In this document: positions 22,108 to 34,514 of the stretch, piece after piece
Numbering within the stretch: position 1 is the first letter of the stretch
How the letters are laid out: each line of letters starts with the position of its first letter
DNA from: Rutidosis leptorrhynchoides
Lineage: Eukaryota > Streptophyta > Magnoliopsida > Asterales > Asteraceae
Reading direction: 5' to 3'
DNA length: 64,000 nt
NCBI RefSeq assembly: GCF_046630445.1
Contig: NC_092333.1
Span: forward strand, 355,727,001-355,791,000
Made by a program: the position numbers and the translations under genes
Notes under the pieces: generated by a model
What the model was told of the DNA's origin: nothing
Database searches by the model: none
The model's input: only the letters and a program-made list of their open reading frames with translations

Positions 22108-24650
22108 TACTTTGTGTTTTATTTAGAATTTTAAATCGTTTTAAGATGTTTTCAGTTTCCATCTTCTTCATTAAAATAAAAACCCATTTTCAATCTCCAT
22201 CTTCAGCATCAAATATTGATCTCATAATTACCATTATAACATTAAGTATCAATCTATCATCGTCATATTATTAACACAACATCTTTGTTATATCGTCTTC
22301 GTTATTTTTATGTATCATCATCAACTCCAATTTTTGCTAAATAATATCATCAATATCATAACCATTAACATCATCCTACATCATTATCGCCATTATCATA
22401 ATTTGTAACAATCACACCCATTAACACAAAATGTTATCACCACCATCATCTAAACATCCCATTCCTTTCTCTATGTCCCGTATCATTTTCTGTTTTGACC
22501 CAATATACTCTTCGACCCAATAACAACATTATGAGCCTAAAATATACTCAAGTCCACCACAACAACCCGTTACTTCAGACCTTGTACTGGTACGAGTACT
22601 AGCTCTTCCGATTCCAAAAAAAATAAAAATAAAAATAAAAGAAAGGCTTCTTTAATAATAATTCAAGTGGGATGTTTGGTGTTATAGTTGTCGGCAATTA
22701 TACCAAAGAGAATGAAGGATAACGTATTATAATTAAAGGACACAAGTTGCACGTTGAAGTGGGGTTTAATAGTTTAGGAACGCAGTAGCATGATAAAGTA
22801 ATATACACCTGGCTCGTTTATTTGATTGTTCTTGGACATAAGCTAGTGGATGGGTCTTCATGGCCACAACAAAAAAAATGGAATGAATAAAAATCCTCCA
22901 CCAAATCCACTAAGTGTTCGGTGCCTAATATAAAGGATATGTGGTCCTTTATATTTTTTTTTCTTTGTTTTAATGACATGAACCTCACTAACATTATTGT
23001 TATCAAAAAGATATAAATAATAATTAGAACGTTCCATTTTGTGATGTCCATGATTCTCGGTTTATCCCACAATCATTAAGGCACGCCTTGGATTTTAATA
23101 ATATGGCAAAGCTTTATAATATGACTCCTCCCTTCATCTTTTTTACTTGTTTCCTTCGACAGCAACTTCCTCTAGTGGGTGCTTTCCTTTTTTATCTTTA
23201 TTTTTCGTTTGCAACATAAAAAGGTAGCAAAGGTTTTACGATTTACATGTGTGGTGTTTGTGTAGGTCAGAAAATAGAAGACAGGCTGCAGCAGTAGCAG
23301 GTGAAATCTTGAAGCAATTTGTAGTTGGTTTCGTGATGGTTGGTGACTATTTTGGTTCGATTAACAATAGAAGAAAGAAAGGTAATTGTCGTTTTGGTTG
23401 TGTTCTACAAGGAAAAGAAACATAAAAAGTATTCAAAAGGTGGTTTGTTTCTTACTTGTTTCGCCTATCAATATCACAGAAAGATAGCAGCAGCTGTAGT
23501 TGATGGTGGTTGGGTGTGTTTGGTGATCGAGCTTGAAGATTGTGGTTCATCGAGTTAGACAGAAAACGGCGGTGTAGGGTGACGGGTGTAGATGGTTGGT
23601 GATGGAAGATCTTGAGGTAGCATGGTGATCAAGTTGGTTTTACTCGAAAGGGTTGAAGGTGCTTTGTATGGGTGTTTCTTTTTGAATTCTCTTTCTTTCC
23701 TTACTCACAACTGCAATCAAATGACTTTTTCATGGATAATTGTATGATTGAAGTAATAATTATTATTTGATAGATCTTGTTTTCTTGTGATTATGGGGTC
23801 GACAGGTTAATATTTGAGCTAGAAAGAAACAAACCAAGCGAAAGAAAAAAATGATAAAATTGATGTGATTCATAACAGCTTTTATATATATTGTAAAATG
23901 AATTCGATGTGTTAAAAGATAGGAAATAAAGTTTGATGGGATGCCCAACAGAATCGATCTCTTCCTCTAGATTTTATATATATAATTTATATTAATAATT
24001 AATAAATATATTAATAACAATACTAATAATATTAATAGTATATCAATAATAATAATAATAATTATTATTATATCAATGATAATAATAATTTTTGTAATTG
24101 AATGTATCAAATTTTTAAATAATATTATTAATACTGATATTACATTAATAATAATAATGAACGTAATAACATTAATATAACATTTGTATTTTAACTTGTA
24201 AAAATATATATTAATATTACATATTACTAATTATGTAATGTTTAATGATTATATAATATAAATATAATTTATACCTTATATATTCCAATATACATATCAT
24301 AATAACTATTTATAAAAATCATATTTATATATAGCTTAATCTAATAACCACTTTAGTATTTTGTATATTATTTTACCTATTTATTTAAATCAATAAAATC
24401 ATATATTACATCAAAATATATTTCAATTTAATATCTATATATATACATTATTAAGTATATATGTATCGATTTATAATAGTTGTTCGTGAATCGTCGAGAA
24501 CAGTCGAAAGGTAATTGAATATCTGAACACAGTTCCAAAATTTTCGAGACTCAACATTACAAACTTTGCTTATCGTGTCGGAATTATATAAAGATTAAGT
24601 TTAAATTTGGTCGAAAATTTCCGGGTCGTCACAGTACCTACCCGTTAAAG

Positions 24651-24669
24651 AAATTTCGTCCCGAAATTT
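24651..24669 (-). promoter_or_regulatory. E2 PPT-side hairpin
   Basis: Same perfect 8-bp inverted repeat as in E1 and E3 (AAATTTCG-GGA-CGAAATTT), next to ACGGGTAGGTAC and the 3' LTR. Confidence 0.65.
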
Positions 24670-25037
24670 GAGTGTGGTTGTCATAGTTAACCATAGATAT
24701 GTTTTCATGACGAATATGAGTTGATAAATAGAGTTTTATCATCATTGAGTAATATGGATAAAACAATTCGATTGTTCAAAGAGTACGAATGAAGCTATCA
24801 CTAAATAGTGAAATGAGAAAGACAAGTTTCATCATAACTTTTGACTAGTCATGGTTGAATTTAGAAAATAAGGTGCGTCTTAACTTTTGACGTTGTCTCG
24901 ATTGAATTCCGGAATTCAAGGGATTCAAAGAAAATCTTCGAAATCTAAAAGATTTGATTTTTCGGCGAACAAGGAAATTAAGATCTCTATAATTAAATAC
25001 GGTGATCTACCTCGATTACTCTGTCTGATATCTTCAT

Positions 25038-25044
25038 TATAAAT
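25038..25044 (+). promoter_or_regulatory. TATA box of the E2 antisense microprotein gene
   Basis: TATAAAT lies 81 bp upstream of the ATG at 25119, aligned with the E1 TATA box and the same AACTTCTTCCGTTCC flank. Confidence 0.5.
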
Positions 25045-25118
25045 TAACTTCTTCCGTTCCATTATTTTCATCACTCCAATACTTTCTTTCTCGTTCCATA
25101 CTTTCAATGATTGTGAAT

Positions 25119-25292
25119 ATGCTTAATCCAACTCTGGTTCTTAACCTCATTCTGACTATCGTAATAATCATTCTTCTATTCCAACTCCCATCACAGGAAT
25201 CTGTTTACTTCTACTTCGCTCTTGGGGTTATTGTGTTTTTAATTCTCCCAAATCTTTATGTTGCGATATACATTGATATATACGGTTTGTGA
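25119..25292 (+). CDS. Antisense two-helix membrane microprotein (57 aa), E2 copy
   Basis: E2 counterpart of the ORF at 7763-7936, intact, on the strand opposite to the element's sense. Residues 6-23 and 29-50 are hydrophobic, joined by PSQES; the tail ends IDIYGL. An ATG four codons earlier (25107) is also in frame, but the one at 25119 is shared with E1 and gives equal lengths. Identity to E1 is 38 of 57. Replacements in the helices are mostly hydrophobic for hydrophobic, and silent third-base changes are common in the core YFYFALGV. Flanking non-coding DNA needs indels to align, while the ORF needs none. Function unknown; a membrane or viroporin-like role would be speculation. Confidence 0.65.
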   Translation: MLNPTLVLNLILTIVIIILLFQLPSQESVYFYFALGVIVFLILPNLYVAIYIDIYGL

Positions 25293-25629
25293 TTTATGTG
25301 TTGTTATCGGGCTTTATATTCTCATTATTTTTCGGAGTTCCATGCTTTTGTTTTCTCTTCCCGACTTCAAGTCAAGCGAATAATGATCCAGAATTCGTAG
25401 GTATGAAGTTTCGATTGATCATAATGTTCTAAATAGGAAGGAACGTAATCTCACGATTTGATTTGTTAGATTACCGGAATCACTGAGGATGGAACTATCA
25501 AGAATATATTTTCTTGATATGTTTAGAGGTGATGTAGAATGAACGAGTCGTGTAACATGACACATGATGATGGCATGATCTACTATGAACCACCATCACG
25601 CTTCATTAGGAACTCAGCATGACTTATTG

Positions 25630-25664
25630 TAATATAATCACGTTGGCCAAGCGCCATTATATTA
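25630..25664 (-). other. 35-bp conserved imperfect palindrome, E2 copy
   Basis: Same arms as E1 (TAATATAAT / ATTATATTA). The central palindrome is TTGGCCAA instead of TTGATCAA, a two-base change that keeps self-complementarity. Confidence 0.6.
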
Positions 25665-26383
25665 TACTAACCCATGCTTCAATTCCCAACACTTCTCCAC
25701 AATTCATTCATAATTTATACTTAGATTTTACAGAAGTTTCCAATATAATGGAATACAGAAAACACGAAGAGGTAGATAATTGCGAACAAGAATATTTATG
25801 AAAATATCCTCATAAATATTGAAGATATTTATGATGATATTTTGGAATTTCTAAGTTCGAAAGTTGATGAAGAAAAATTTTCCGCAAGATTTTAACATGA
25901 CTTCGGAGCAAGATATTCTCTATAGATTTCATCGGATCCAGAATTACCTGGATTCTTTGAATATAGGGTTTGGTCCTTGTATTTATCCCTGATCTCCTTC
26001 AGGGTTAGCTCAATCCTTTTTTTTCTGTACTAAATTTTCTATCGAGCGTTCCCAACATTCCATTCTTTATTATCAAACTTTTGGCCGTTTAGACCATCTA
26101 CAATTTTGCTGTTTCCTCTGTATTTAATGCTACCATATCTGAATCGTCGGTTATCAATCCGAGGTGGTTTCAGGAAAATTGTGTTTTTAGATGATTAAAT
26201 GCTGATGGTAATATGGTGGAATATAAAAGGTTTCTCCAATAACAATAAAAGAGCACGCATATATATCAATTGATTTCAGATTGCTAAAGGACTCAAGAGC
26301 TCATATGTAGGACATGTTGTTGATCTAAAGTCATCATACAACGGTTATAATATGTTGTTTCGAATGAAAAGTCGAAGCTGACT

Positions 26384-26425
26384 TGTTGGAGCTGTGACAA
26401 AATTGGCTAATTTGAAAAGGGATTG
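26384..26425 (+). pseudogene. Antisense gag zinc-knuckle remnant in E2
   Basis: Encodes CWSCDKIG, a stop in place of the His codon, then FEKGL. It is homologous to 9490-9531 but decayed differently, so the ancestral sequence was a CCHC knuckle. Confidence 0.5.
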
Positions 26426-27227
26426 TAAAGTTATTTTATTATTTTTTTTATTATTATTTTTTTTTGGTAATAATAATGCCAAAAGAGCTAGCAAAAATAC
26501 GTTTTAAACGTTTACTCAGGTTTCGAGTGTTTTCAGGTGCATAACTATATGCATCAATCTTTTCTTCCGTAGATGAAATGCGGTTGGTTCATCCTCTAAA
26601 TTGAGGTGTTTTCAAGAATCATGAAAGGTTTGAACGCAGATTATAATCGTCAAAATACAAATGAGGTTTAAGTTAAAATCAAGTTAAAAGGATGTTTAAG
26701 ATGAAATCAAGTGGCAGACTTGAAGAATTGTTTAGTTTCATATGTTATAATCAATATTTTAATTCATTTTAATTGTCCAATGTTTTCTTCATTATGCCAC
26801 TTATTGGATTCTGATATGTCAAAATCCAAATATGAAATCGAATAAAAATGGTTATTCAGTGGTGAACGGATTCGTATATATGTAGATGTAAGTAGGATAG
26901 TAAATGATTGTTGAATCAGATTCGAAGAATGTACAGTGTAACTTATTAATGTGGAGTCTAAATATTCCTCGGGTATTACCTACCCGTTAAAATATTTTCA
27001 CCATTAACAGTTTGTACCAAAAGAATTTTTAATTACAATCTTTATGAAAACATATATACATATATATTTTCTTCAGATGTAATCATGGATTTAATGAGTT
27101 AATATGATATTAAATTCATCTGATTTACGGCTAAAACTAGAGTACATAATCTCTAAAACATTTAGAGATTACATATTCATCATGTCGTACGAAGATAAAT
27201 GTTGTAGAACGTCATATAGAACGATGA

Positions 27228-27758
27228 TTATGCTCGAGGTACAGAATTAGATGTTGAGACGTGTGATGTTGAGACTTGAGTTGTTGATGGTACATGTGTT
27301 GATGTTGGTGGTACTGGTGTCAGTGATGTTGCTGAAGCTGGTAAGTTTTGCACCATATTCTCCAAATTGATTACTCAGGCGCGAAGCGTGTTGCCTTCTT
27401 CTATTTACTCCAGGATGATTGTCGGTTGGAACGAGCAGATAACTAAGGTTTAGAATTTTAGACAGCACATATTCGTGACGCGCTATCATGGAAATGAGGC
27501 TAAAAATGGTGTTTCGGATAGGTTCGCCGGTAAGTGCTTCAGATTCTTCACCAAGAGGTGAATTCGGTTGGTGGAAAGGATCGCCTTCTTCTATTCTTCA
27601 TTGATTAAGTCGATTACAAAACCATCCCCAATTCATCCATAATAGATGATGACTAATTGGTTGATTCATTCTGGTGACGCTGCTTCGGAGCTTAGGTGAA
27701 CAACCATGTAGGAATAGCTGTCGAATTCCGAAGAACTTGAACTAGTGGCGAGTTCCAT
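27228..27758 (-). pseudogene. E2 gag-like 5' ORF (decayed)
   Basis: Counterpart of 10769-11302. The ATG at 27758 gives a Ser-rich start (MELATSSSSSEFDSYS) with an early stop. The middle keeps PNSPLGEE, PIRNTIFSLIS and a TDNHPG motif, and the Thr/Ser/Pro-rich tail ends at a TAA at 27228. One single-base insertion relative to E1 shifts the frame near 27430. Next to the primer site on the sense strand. Family not recognised. Confidence 0.5.
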
Positions 27759-28175
27759 TTTGTACGATTGAGTAAAGGGTTTATCGATATGAAATGATTT
27801 CCGGCTATCGGGTGGTATCCTAATTATATAGAATATCTATATATATAGAACAAAAGATTTCGTAGATTACGGAGGAATTTATGGAATATGCCAGGCAAAG
27901 TTTACAGTAACAGATACGCTAAGATATGAATTAGCAGATACGCTAAGATATGAATTTTGTCTATACACTTTTCATGCAATCAATGCAGTAAGATGTGTCT
28001 AGACTAAGAATGATAAGCAAGTGATTCCCTAAGAATGATAAGCAGGTAATTTTCGACACGAAATGATAAGCAAAACTTTTGACATGCAGACACGGTCGAA
28101 GTCCAGACTCACTAATGCATCTAAACAACTATCAGTTAGACACACTAATGCAAGACCTGGTTCGCTAAGACCACC

Positions 28176-28187
28176 GCTCTGATACCA
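28176..28187 (-). promoter_or_regulatory. E2 primer binding site
   Basis: TGGTATCAGAGC on the minus strand, 2 bp inside the right LTR; tRNA-iMet type. Confidence 0.92.
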
Positions 28188-28189
28188 CC

Positions 28190-29441
28190 TGTAGTGACCC
28201 GTCCTAATCCACCTGGATGAAGTCTTCATCAGATGGTCCCATTGCGAGGTTCTGACCTCTATATGCCATGAACGACTCCATGTAATATCTTTAGAATGAG
28301 CAAATGCACAGCGGAAGATTTCTTTCGTACCTGAGAATAAATATGCTTTAAAGTGTCAATCAAAAGATTGGTGAGTTCATAGGTTTATCATAAAACAATA
28401 AAATTCATCATTTTGATAGACCACAAGATTTAAATCCTGCATGGTACAAATGGGCCCGAATCCTATACCCACCTGTAATGTACATGCGATATCTTTTAAA
28501 TACAGTACAACTTCTCGTGTACGCAACCATTTTTCATAAATCATAGTAACCGTACACATATCTCGTGCACAATAACTAATACACATAACCTGTGTATAAA
28601 AATCATTCTCTCGATACATAACATTCACATCAATTGGTGGTAATTATCATGTCCACATAATTCAACGGTGGCAATTATCATGTCCACATAATTCAACGGT
28701 GGCAATTATCATGTCCACATAATTCAACGGTGGCAATTATCATGTCCACATAATTCATTCGAGGAATGTTTTGCTTGTGTCTATCTCGTCAAATATTTGT
28801 AAAAGCATTTCATGTATTCACAGTTCAAAATATATTTCAAAAGCATTTAATAAAGCAGTTATAAAAACAGCGCATGTATTCTCAGTCCCAAAAATGTAAA
28901 GAGTAAAAGGGAATCAAATGAACTCACGTATATAAATATTGCAAAACAGTTATTAAAGCATTGCATGTATTCTCAGCCCAAAAATGTAATGAATAAAAGG
29001 GAGCAAATGAACTCACCATACTGTATTTTGTAGTAAAAATACATATGACTATATTGAACGACGCAGGGTTAGCCTCGGATTCACGAACCTATATCAATTA
29101 TGTATATTAACACATACAATAATAATCAATTAATTTCATTTATTAATCTTATAATATTTATATCTTAAGTGTTGTAGTTATATAAAATTTATTATTAATA
29201 TGTATATTTTATGTGTATATTATATCTTAAATTATACATTTTTATTTTTATATATATATGTATTTATTTAAGGTAATTAATATTTATACATATGATTATA
29301 TATTTACATATAATTAGTATTTTATCACAGATCAAAAATTTGTTATAAAAATATGTTCAATATATAATAATATGTAGTATTAATATAAGTACACTTTTAT
29401 ATACATAATATTTATTTGTTATGAAAATAATAATAATGATG

Positions 29442-29534
<93 letters not shown>

Positions 29535-32400
29535 GTAATAGTAATAAGTAAACTACCTCAAAGAAGTAGCCCTAAAAAAAAATGTCCAAATCCGGGTTTG
29601 AACCCGCGGCATCCCGCTAACCCGATAACATCCTTAACCGTTCTTCTATTGCTTACTTTCTGTTTTAATTTACACCCTTAAATCTCCTATCCTATAATTT
29701 CGGCCCCATAAATGAACTTAGTTCTCGGCCCAACTATCAACCATTACTCGGCCCAACTAGAAAAGGAAGGAATTTGGCCCAACATATTTCTGGTTCTTTT
29801 TCTAAAAAGAATGGAACAGCAGGGATTGAACCCGTGACCTCTACTTTACCACATAACACACTGAACCATTGAGCCATTGCTTACTTTGTGTTTTATTTAG
29901 AATTTTAAATCGTTTTAAGATGTTTTCAGTTTCCATCATCTTCATTAAAATAAAAACCCATTTTCAATCTCCATCTTCATCATCAAATATTGATCTCATA
30001 ATTACCATTATAACGTTAAGTATCAATCTATCATCATTATATTATTATCACAACATCTTCGTTATATCGTCTTCATTATTTTTATGTATCATCATCAACT
30101 CCAATTTTCGCTAAATAATATCATCAATATCGTAACCATTAACATCATCCTACATCATTATCGCCATTATCATAATTTGTAACAATCACACCCATTAACA
30201 CAAAATGTTATCACCACCATCATCTAAACATCCCATTCCTTTCTCTATGTCCCGTATCATTTTCTGTTTTGACCCAATATACTCTTCGACCCAATAACAA
30301 CATTATGAGCCCAAAATATACTCAAGTCTACCACAACAACCCGTTACTTCGAACCTTGTACTGGTACGAGTACTAGCTCTTCCGATTCCAAAAAAAATAA
30401 AAATAAAAATAAAAGAAAGGCTTCTTTAATAATAATTTAAGTGGGATGTTTGGTGTTATAGTTGTCGCCAATTATACCAAAGAGAATGAAGGATAACGTA
30501 TTATAATTAAAGGACACAAGTTGCACGTTGAAGTGGGGTTTAATAGTTTAGGAACGCAGTAGCATGATAAAGTAATATACACCTGGCTCGTTTATTTGAT
30601 TTTTCTTGGACATAAGCTAGTGGATGGGTCTTCATGGCCACAACAAAAAAAATGGAATGAATAAAAATCCTCCACCAAATCCACTAAGTGTTCGGTGCCT
30701 AATATAAAGGATATGTGGTTCTTTATATTTTTTTTTCTTTGTTTTAATGACATGAACCTCACTAACATTATTGTTATCAAAAAGATATAAATAATAATTA
30801 GAACTTTCCCTTTTATGATGTCCATGATTCTCGGTTTGTCCCACAATCATTAAGGAACGCCTTGGATTTTAATAATATGGCAAAGCTTTATACTATGACT
30901 CCTCACTTCATCCTTTTACTTGTTTCCTTTGACAGCAACTTCCTCTAGTGGGTGCTTTCCTTTTTTATCTTTATTTTTCGTTTGCAACATAAAAAGGTAG
31001 CAAAGGTTTTACGGTTTACATGTGTGGTGTTTGTGTAGGTCAGAAAATAGAAGACAGGCTGCAGCAGTAGCAGGTGAAATCTTGAAGCAATTTGTAGTTG
31101 GTTTCGTGATGGTTGGTGACTATTTTGGTTCGATTAACAATAGAAGAAAGAAAGGTAATTGTGGTTTTGGTTGTGTTCTACAAGGAAAAGAAACATAAAA
31201 AGTATTCAAAAGGTGGTTTGTTTCTTACTTGTTTCGCCTATCAATATCACAGAAAGATAGCAGCAGCTATAGTTGATGGTGGTTGGGTGTGTTTGGTGAT
31301 CGAGCTTGAAGATTTTGGTTCATCGAGTTAGACAGGAAACGGCGGTGTAGGGTGACGGGTGTAGATGGTTGGTGATGGAAGATCTTGAGGTAGCATGGTG
31401 ATCAAGTTGGTTTTACTCGAAAGGGTTGAAGGTGCTTTGTATGGGTGTTTCTTTTTGAATTCTCTTTCTTTCCTTACTAACAACGGCAATCAGATGACTT
31501 TTTCATGGATAATTGTATGATTGAAGTAATAATTATTATTTGATAGATCTTATTTTCTTGTGATTATGGGGTCGACAGGTTAATATTCGAGCTAGAAGGA
31601 AACAAACCAAGAGAAAGAAAAAAATGATAAAATTGATGTGATTCATAACAGATTTTGTATGTATTGTAAAATGAATTCGATGTGTTAAAAGACAGGAAAT
31701 AAAGTTTGATGGGATGCCCAACAGAATCGATCTCTTCCTCTAGATTTTATATATATAATTTATATTAATAATTAATAAATATATTAATAACAATACTAAT
31801 AATAATAATAATAGTATATTAATAATAATAATAATTATATCAATGATAATAATAATTTTTGTAATTGAATGTATCAAATTTTTAAATAATATTACTAATA
31901 CTGATATTACATTAATAATAATAATGAAGGTAATAACATTAATATAACATTTGTATTTTAACTTGTAAAAATATATATTAATATTACATATTACTAATTA
32001 TGTAATGTTTAATGATTATATAATATAAATATAATTTATACCTTATATATTCCAATATACATATCATAATAACTATTTACAGAAATCATATTTATATATA
32101 GCTTAATCTAATAACCACTTTAGTATTTTGTATATTATTTTACCTATTTATTTAAATCAATAAAATCATATATTACATCAAACTATATTTCAATTTAATA
32201 TCTATATATATACATTATTAAGTATATATGTATCTATTTATAATAGTTGTTCGTGAATCGTCGAGAACAGTCGAAAGGTAATTGAATATCTGAACACAGT
32301 TCCAAAATTTTCGAGACTTAACATTACAAACTTTGCTTATCGTGTCGGAATTATATAAAGATTAAGTTTAAATTTGGTCGAAAATTTACTGGTCGTCACA
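28190..32400 (-). repeat. E2 right (5') LTR, 4211 bp
   Basis: Near-identical to 20398-24633. It includes the 31-bp array (28636-28759), the (TAA)n run (29424-29550) and the two tRNA-like segments (29583-29652 and 29811-29880). Confidence 0.92.
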
Positions 32401-32476
32401 GAATACACTTCTCGTAACTTCTGGTTCTAACCTTTAATAACTAAAATATACATATAAAATGCTATTTATATGATCA
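32401..32476 (-). repeat. Inner Tat 5' LTR, right piece
   Basis: Last 71 bp of the LTR plus the second GAATA copy, ending TATATGATCA. The following CCGTG is the right TSD of the inner Tat element. Confidence 0.9.
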
Positions 32477-32481
32477 CCGTG

Positions 32482-33715
32482 CCGATTGGTATTTTCCCTC
32501 GCACGCATATGCTCGTGCGCTTCTTTAATTGCTTCCGCTAAAGTGTCGGGGACCTTCATGTGCAGACGCTGCCACAGGGTAAGATGCCTTTCCCTGCAGA
32601 GCCCATGAAAAAACCCGGACACTTTTTGGCTTTCTGGAAAATCCGCAATCTTAGACACTTCCTTTGTATAACAATCAATAAACTGGCCAAGAGATTCTCT
32701 TGCCCCCTGCCTAATTTCGTTACATTCTACATGCATCCTCTTCCGAGCGCGCATGTTATGGAAATTTAGCAGGAAACACGCGTGAAGATCACTATACGAG
32801 CTGACAAGGGGGGATGACAAATTGTTAAACCATTCCCTCGCTACACCTTGAAGTATAGTTTGAAATTCGAGACACTTGGTTTCATCATTCCACGCTTGCG
32901 CACGGGCAGTCCCTTCGTATCTTTATGAAAAGTCATCGGGATCTGACGTGCCATTGTACCATCCCATAGTTAACGGGATAACCGGCGGGGACGCGGGAAC
33001 ATAATTAGCGATATGAGGTGCGAACTTTTCATTAACAGGTGCTACCTCCATAAAAGGTTTAACTTTATTACCCATCATCCCAGCATAAAATTTGCTTAAG
33101 ATTTCTTCGCCCCGGTTAGGCACGTTGAATGCCTGGCCATACTCCTCTGGCGCAGCTCCAACCAAGACGTTAAGCAAACTCTCATGACTTTTCTTTCTAT
33201 TCTCACCCGCAGAATCGTGGGCGCGCTCGGATGAGCTGCCTGGGGTAAAGAAAGTAGAAAGCTTCGGAATTGGCGAGGTATCTCGCGGGAAGCGCACGTT
33301 ATCAAGTGGAGTTTTAACATTCAGCGGCTCACTGAGCTCGATATTTTCCTTGTACAACCACTCGCATGCACTTACAGGTGTCATGATCCGCCTAGTGTTA
33401 ACTGTTGACTTTAGCATTGAATATATCAGTATGGACCCCACTGTTGTAATTGGGGTTTCCTTCTCATACCCAGCTTCCTTGCCTTCCTCATCGTCCTCAT
33501 CACCCGGCATCCAATATGTAGGGTTCTTAGGCAGAACCTCTTCTAATACTGGTGGGACGGTGGCTGGCAATTTTTTTTGCTTTCTCAGAGGACTTGTCTG
33601 TCCCTGCATCAGGTTTCTTTTGTGAAGTAGGTGTTTTCTCCTGGTTTTTTGGTCCAGTCAGGCCGAATGCCTGATGACGGGACTGATATTTACCAGACTT
33701 GTTTCCACCTCCCAT
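32482..33715 (-). pseudogene. Outer Tat-type gag, N-terminal and capsid part
   Basis: Starts at the ATG at 33715 (MGGGNKSGKYQSRHQAF) about 100 bp after the primer site. A frameshift near 33580 leads into a Lys/Pro-rich linker and an acidic stretch (GDEDDEEGKEAGYEKE). Then comes the gag core: GWYNGTSDPDDFS, WNDETKCLEFQTILQGVA, REWFNNL and ESLGQFIDCYTKEVSKI, the plant Ty3/gypsy retrotrans_gag pattern, ending RENTNRHG where the inner Tat element is inserted. One in-frame stop (about 32920). The C-terminal part is at 1-335. Its role in the family is to form the virus-like particle. Confidence 0.85.
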
Positions 33716-33815
33716 AGCTTAGTACCTATTACAGGAGCAAACCATAAAAAGATCAGAAGCTTGAAAGTTAATTGTTCGTAACAAACAAACTTCTTATGCA
33801 GTTCTATTTATGGTC

Positions 33816-33830
33816 CCACGGATGGCGCCA
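33816..33830 (-). promoter_or_regulatory. Outer Tat primer binding site
   Basis: TGGCGCCATCCGTGG on the minus strand, differing at one base from the inner Tat site at 19961-19975. Confidence 0.72.
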
Positions 33831-33831
33831 T

Positions 33832-34412
33832 TAGATCAAACATAAATCTGTCGCATAGGACTGATCATATGTTGAGTGCCATGTGGGAGTGTTTAAGAAC
33901 ATTATAGTGTTAATCTCCGATCAATTGTTACCGTGGATAACCCTTATTGAGATAAAGATCTACGAAAGGGTAATTAACAACTTAGTTCACCATTAATGGC
34001 TTAGCCGCAATAATGGCCACTTGGGTGGTTTCATAGGGTTACATTTCATAATGAACATACCTGTTACCATAAGATGTTTTCTGGATGCAATCGCTTAATC
34101 GAGTAATACAGAAAACGTTGATTGTTATTCGATCCCCAATGAGCTAGGTTTATATATTTATAGCTAAACCCTAACCCTAGATGTATCCTTAAACAACTCT
34201 AGATCATTCTGTATCAATACCATAAATATAGGTATTATAGTTTGGAACAAGATTTCGGTTATTTTAGGATAAGATATGCCTTGTTGTCCATCTTACTTAT
34301 TTTCTAAGCAAGAGTTTACCGAATGTGCGCAATAGACAAAATGCAGGACATGTTACACGTGCAACCGGTACATGATACGTACGATGTGCTAGGCGCAGAG
34401 GTACGCGTATCA
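33832..34412 (-). repeat. Outer Tat LTR (about 580 bp), flanked by PBS and PPT-like tract
   Basis: It begins right after the primer site with TAGATCAAAC (likely a decayed TGATCA) and ends GCGTATCA, that is TGATACGC on the sense strand. The next bases on the sense strand read GAAGGGGGCAACTAA, a polypurine tract of the kind expected only beside a 3' LTR. No second copy is visible in the window. Confidence 0.6.
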
Positions 34413-34514
34413 TTAGTTGCCCCCTTCATATCTAAATGAGTTTTGGTCACTAAAACGCTAATCTTGGCTATTCACACCTAATGACGTCTTAATGACACTT
34501 TAGCTTGTGATCAA
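34413..34514. other. PPT-like tract and short unassigned spacer
   Basis: Starts with the polypurine-like tract (34413-34427 on the minus strand). I see nothing else of note. Confidence 0.4.
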
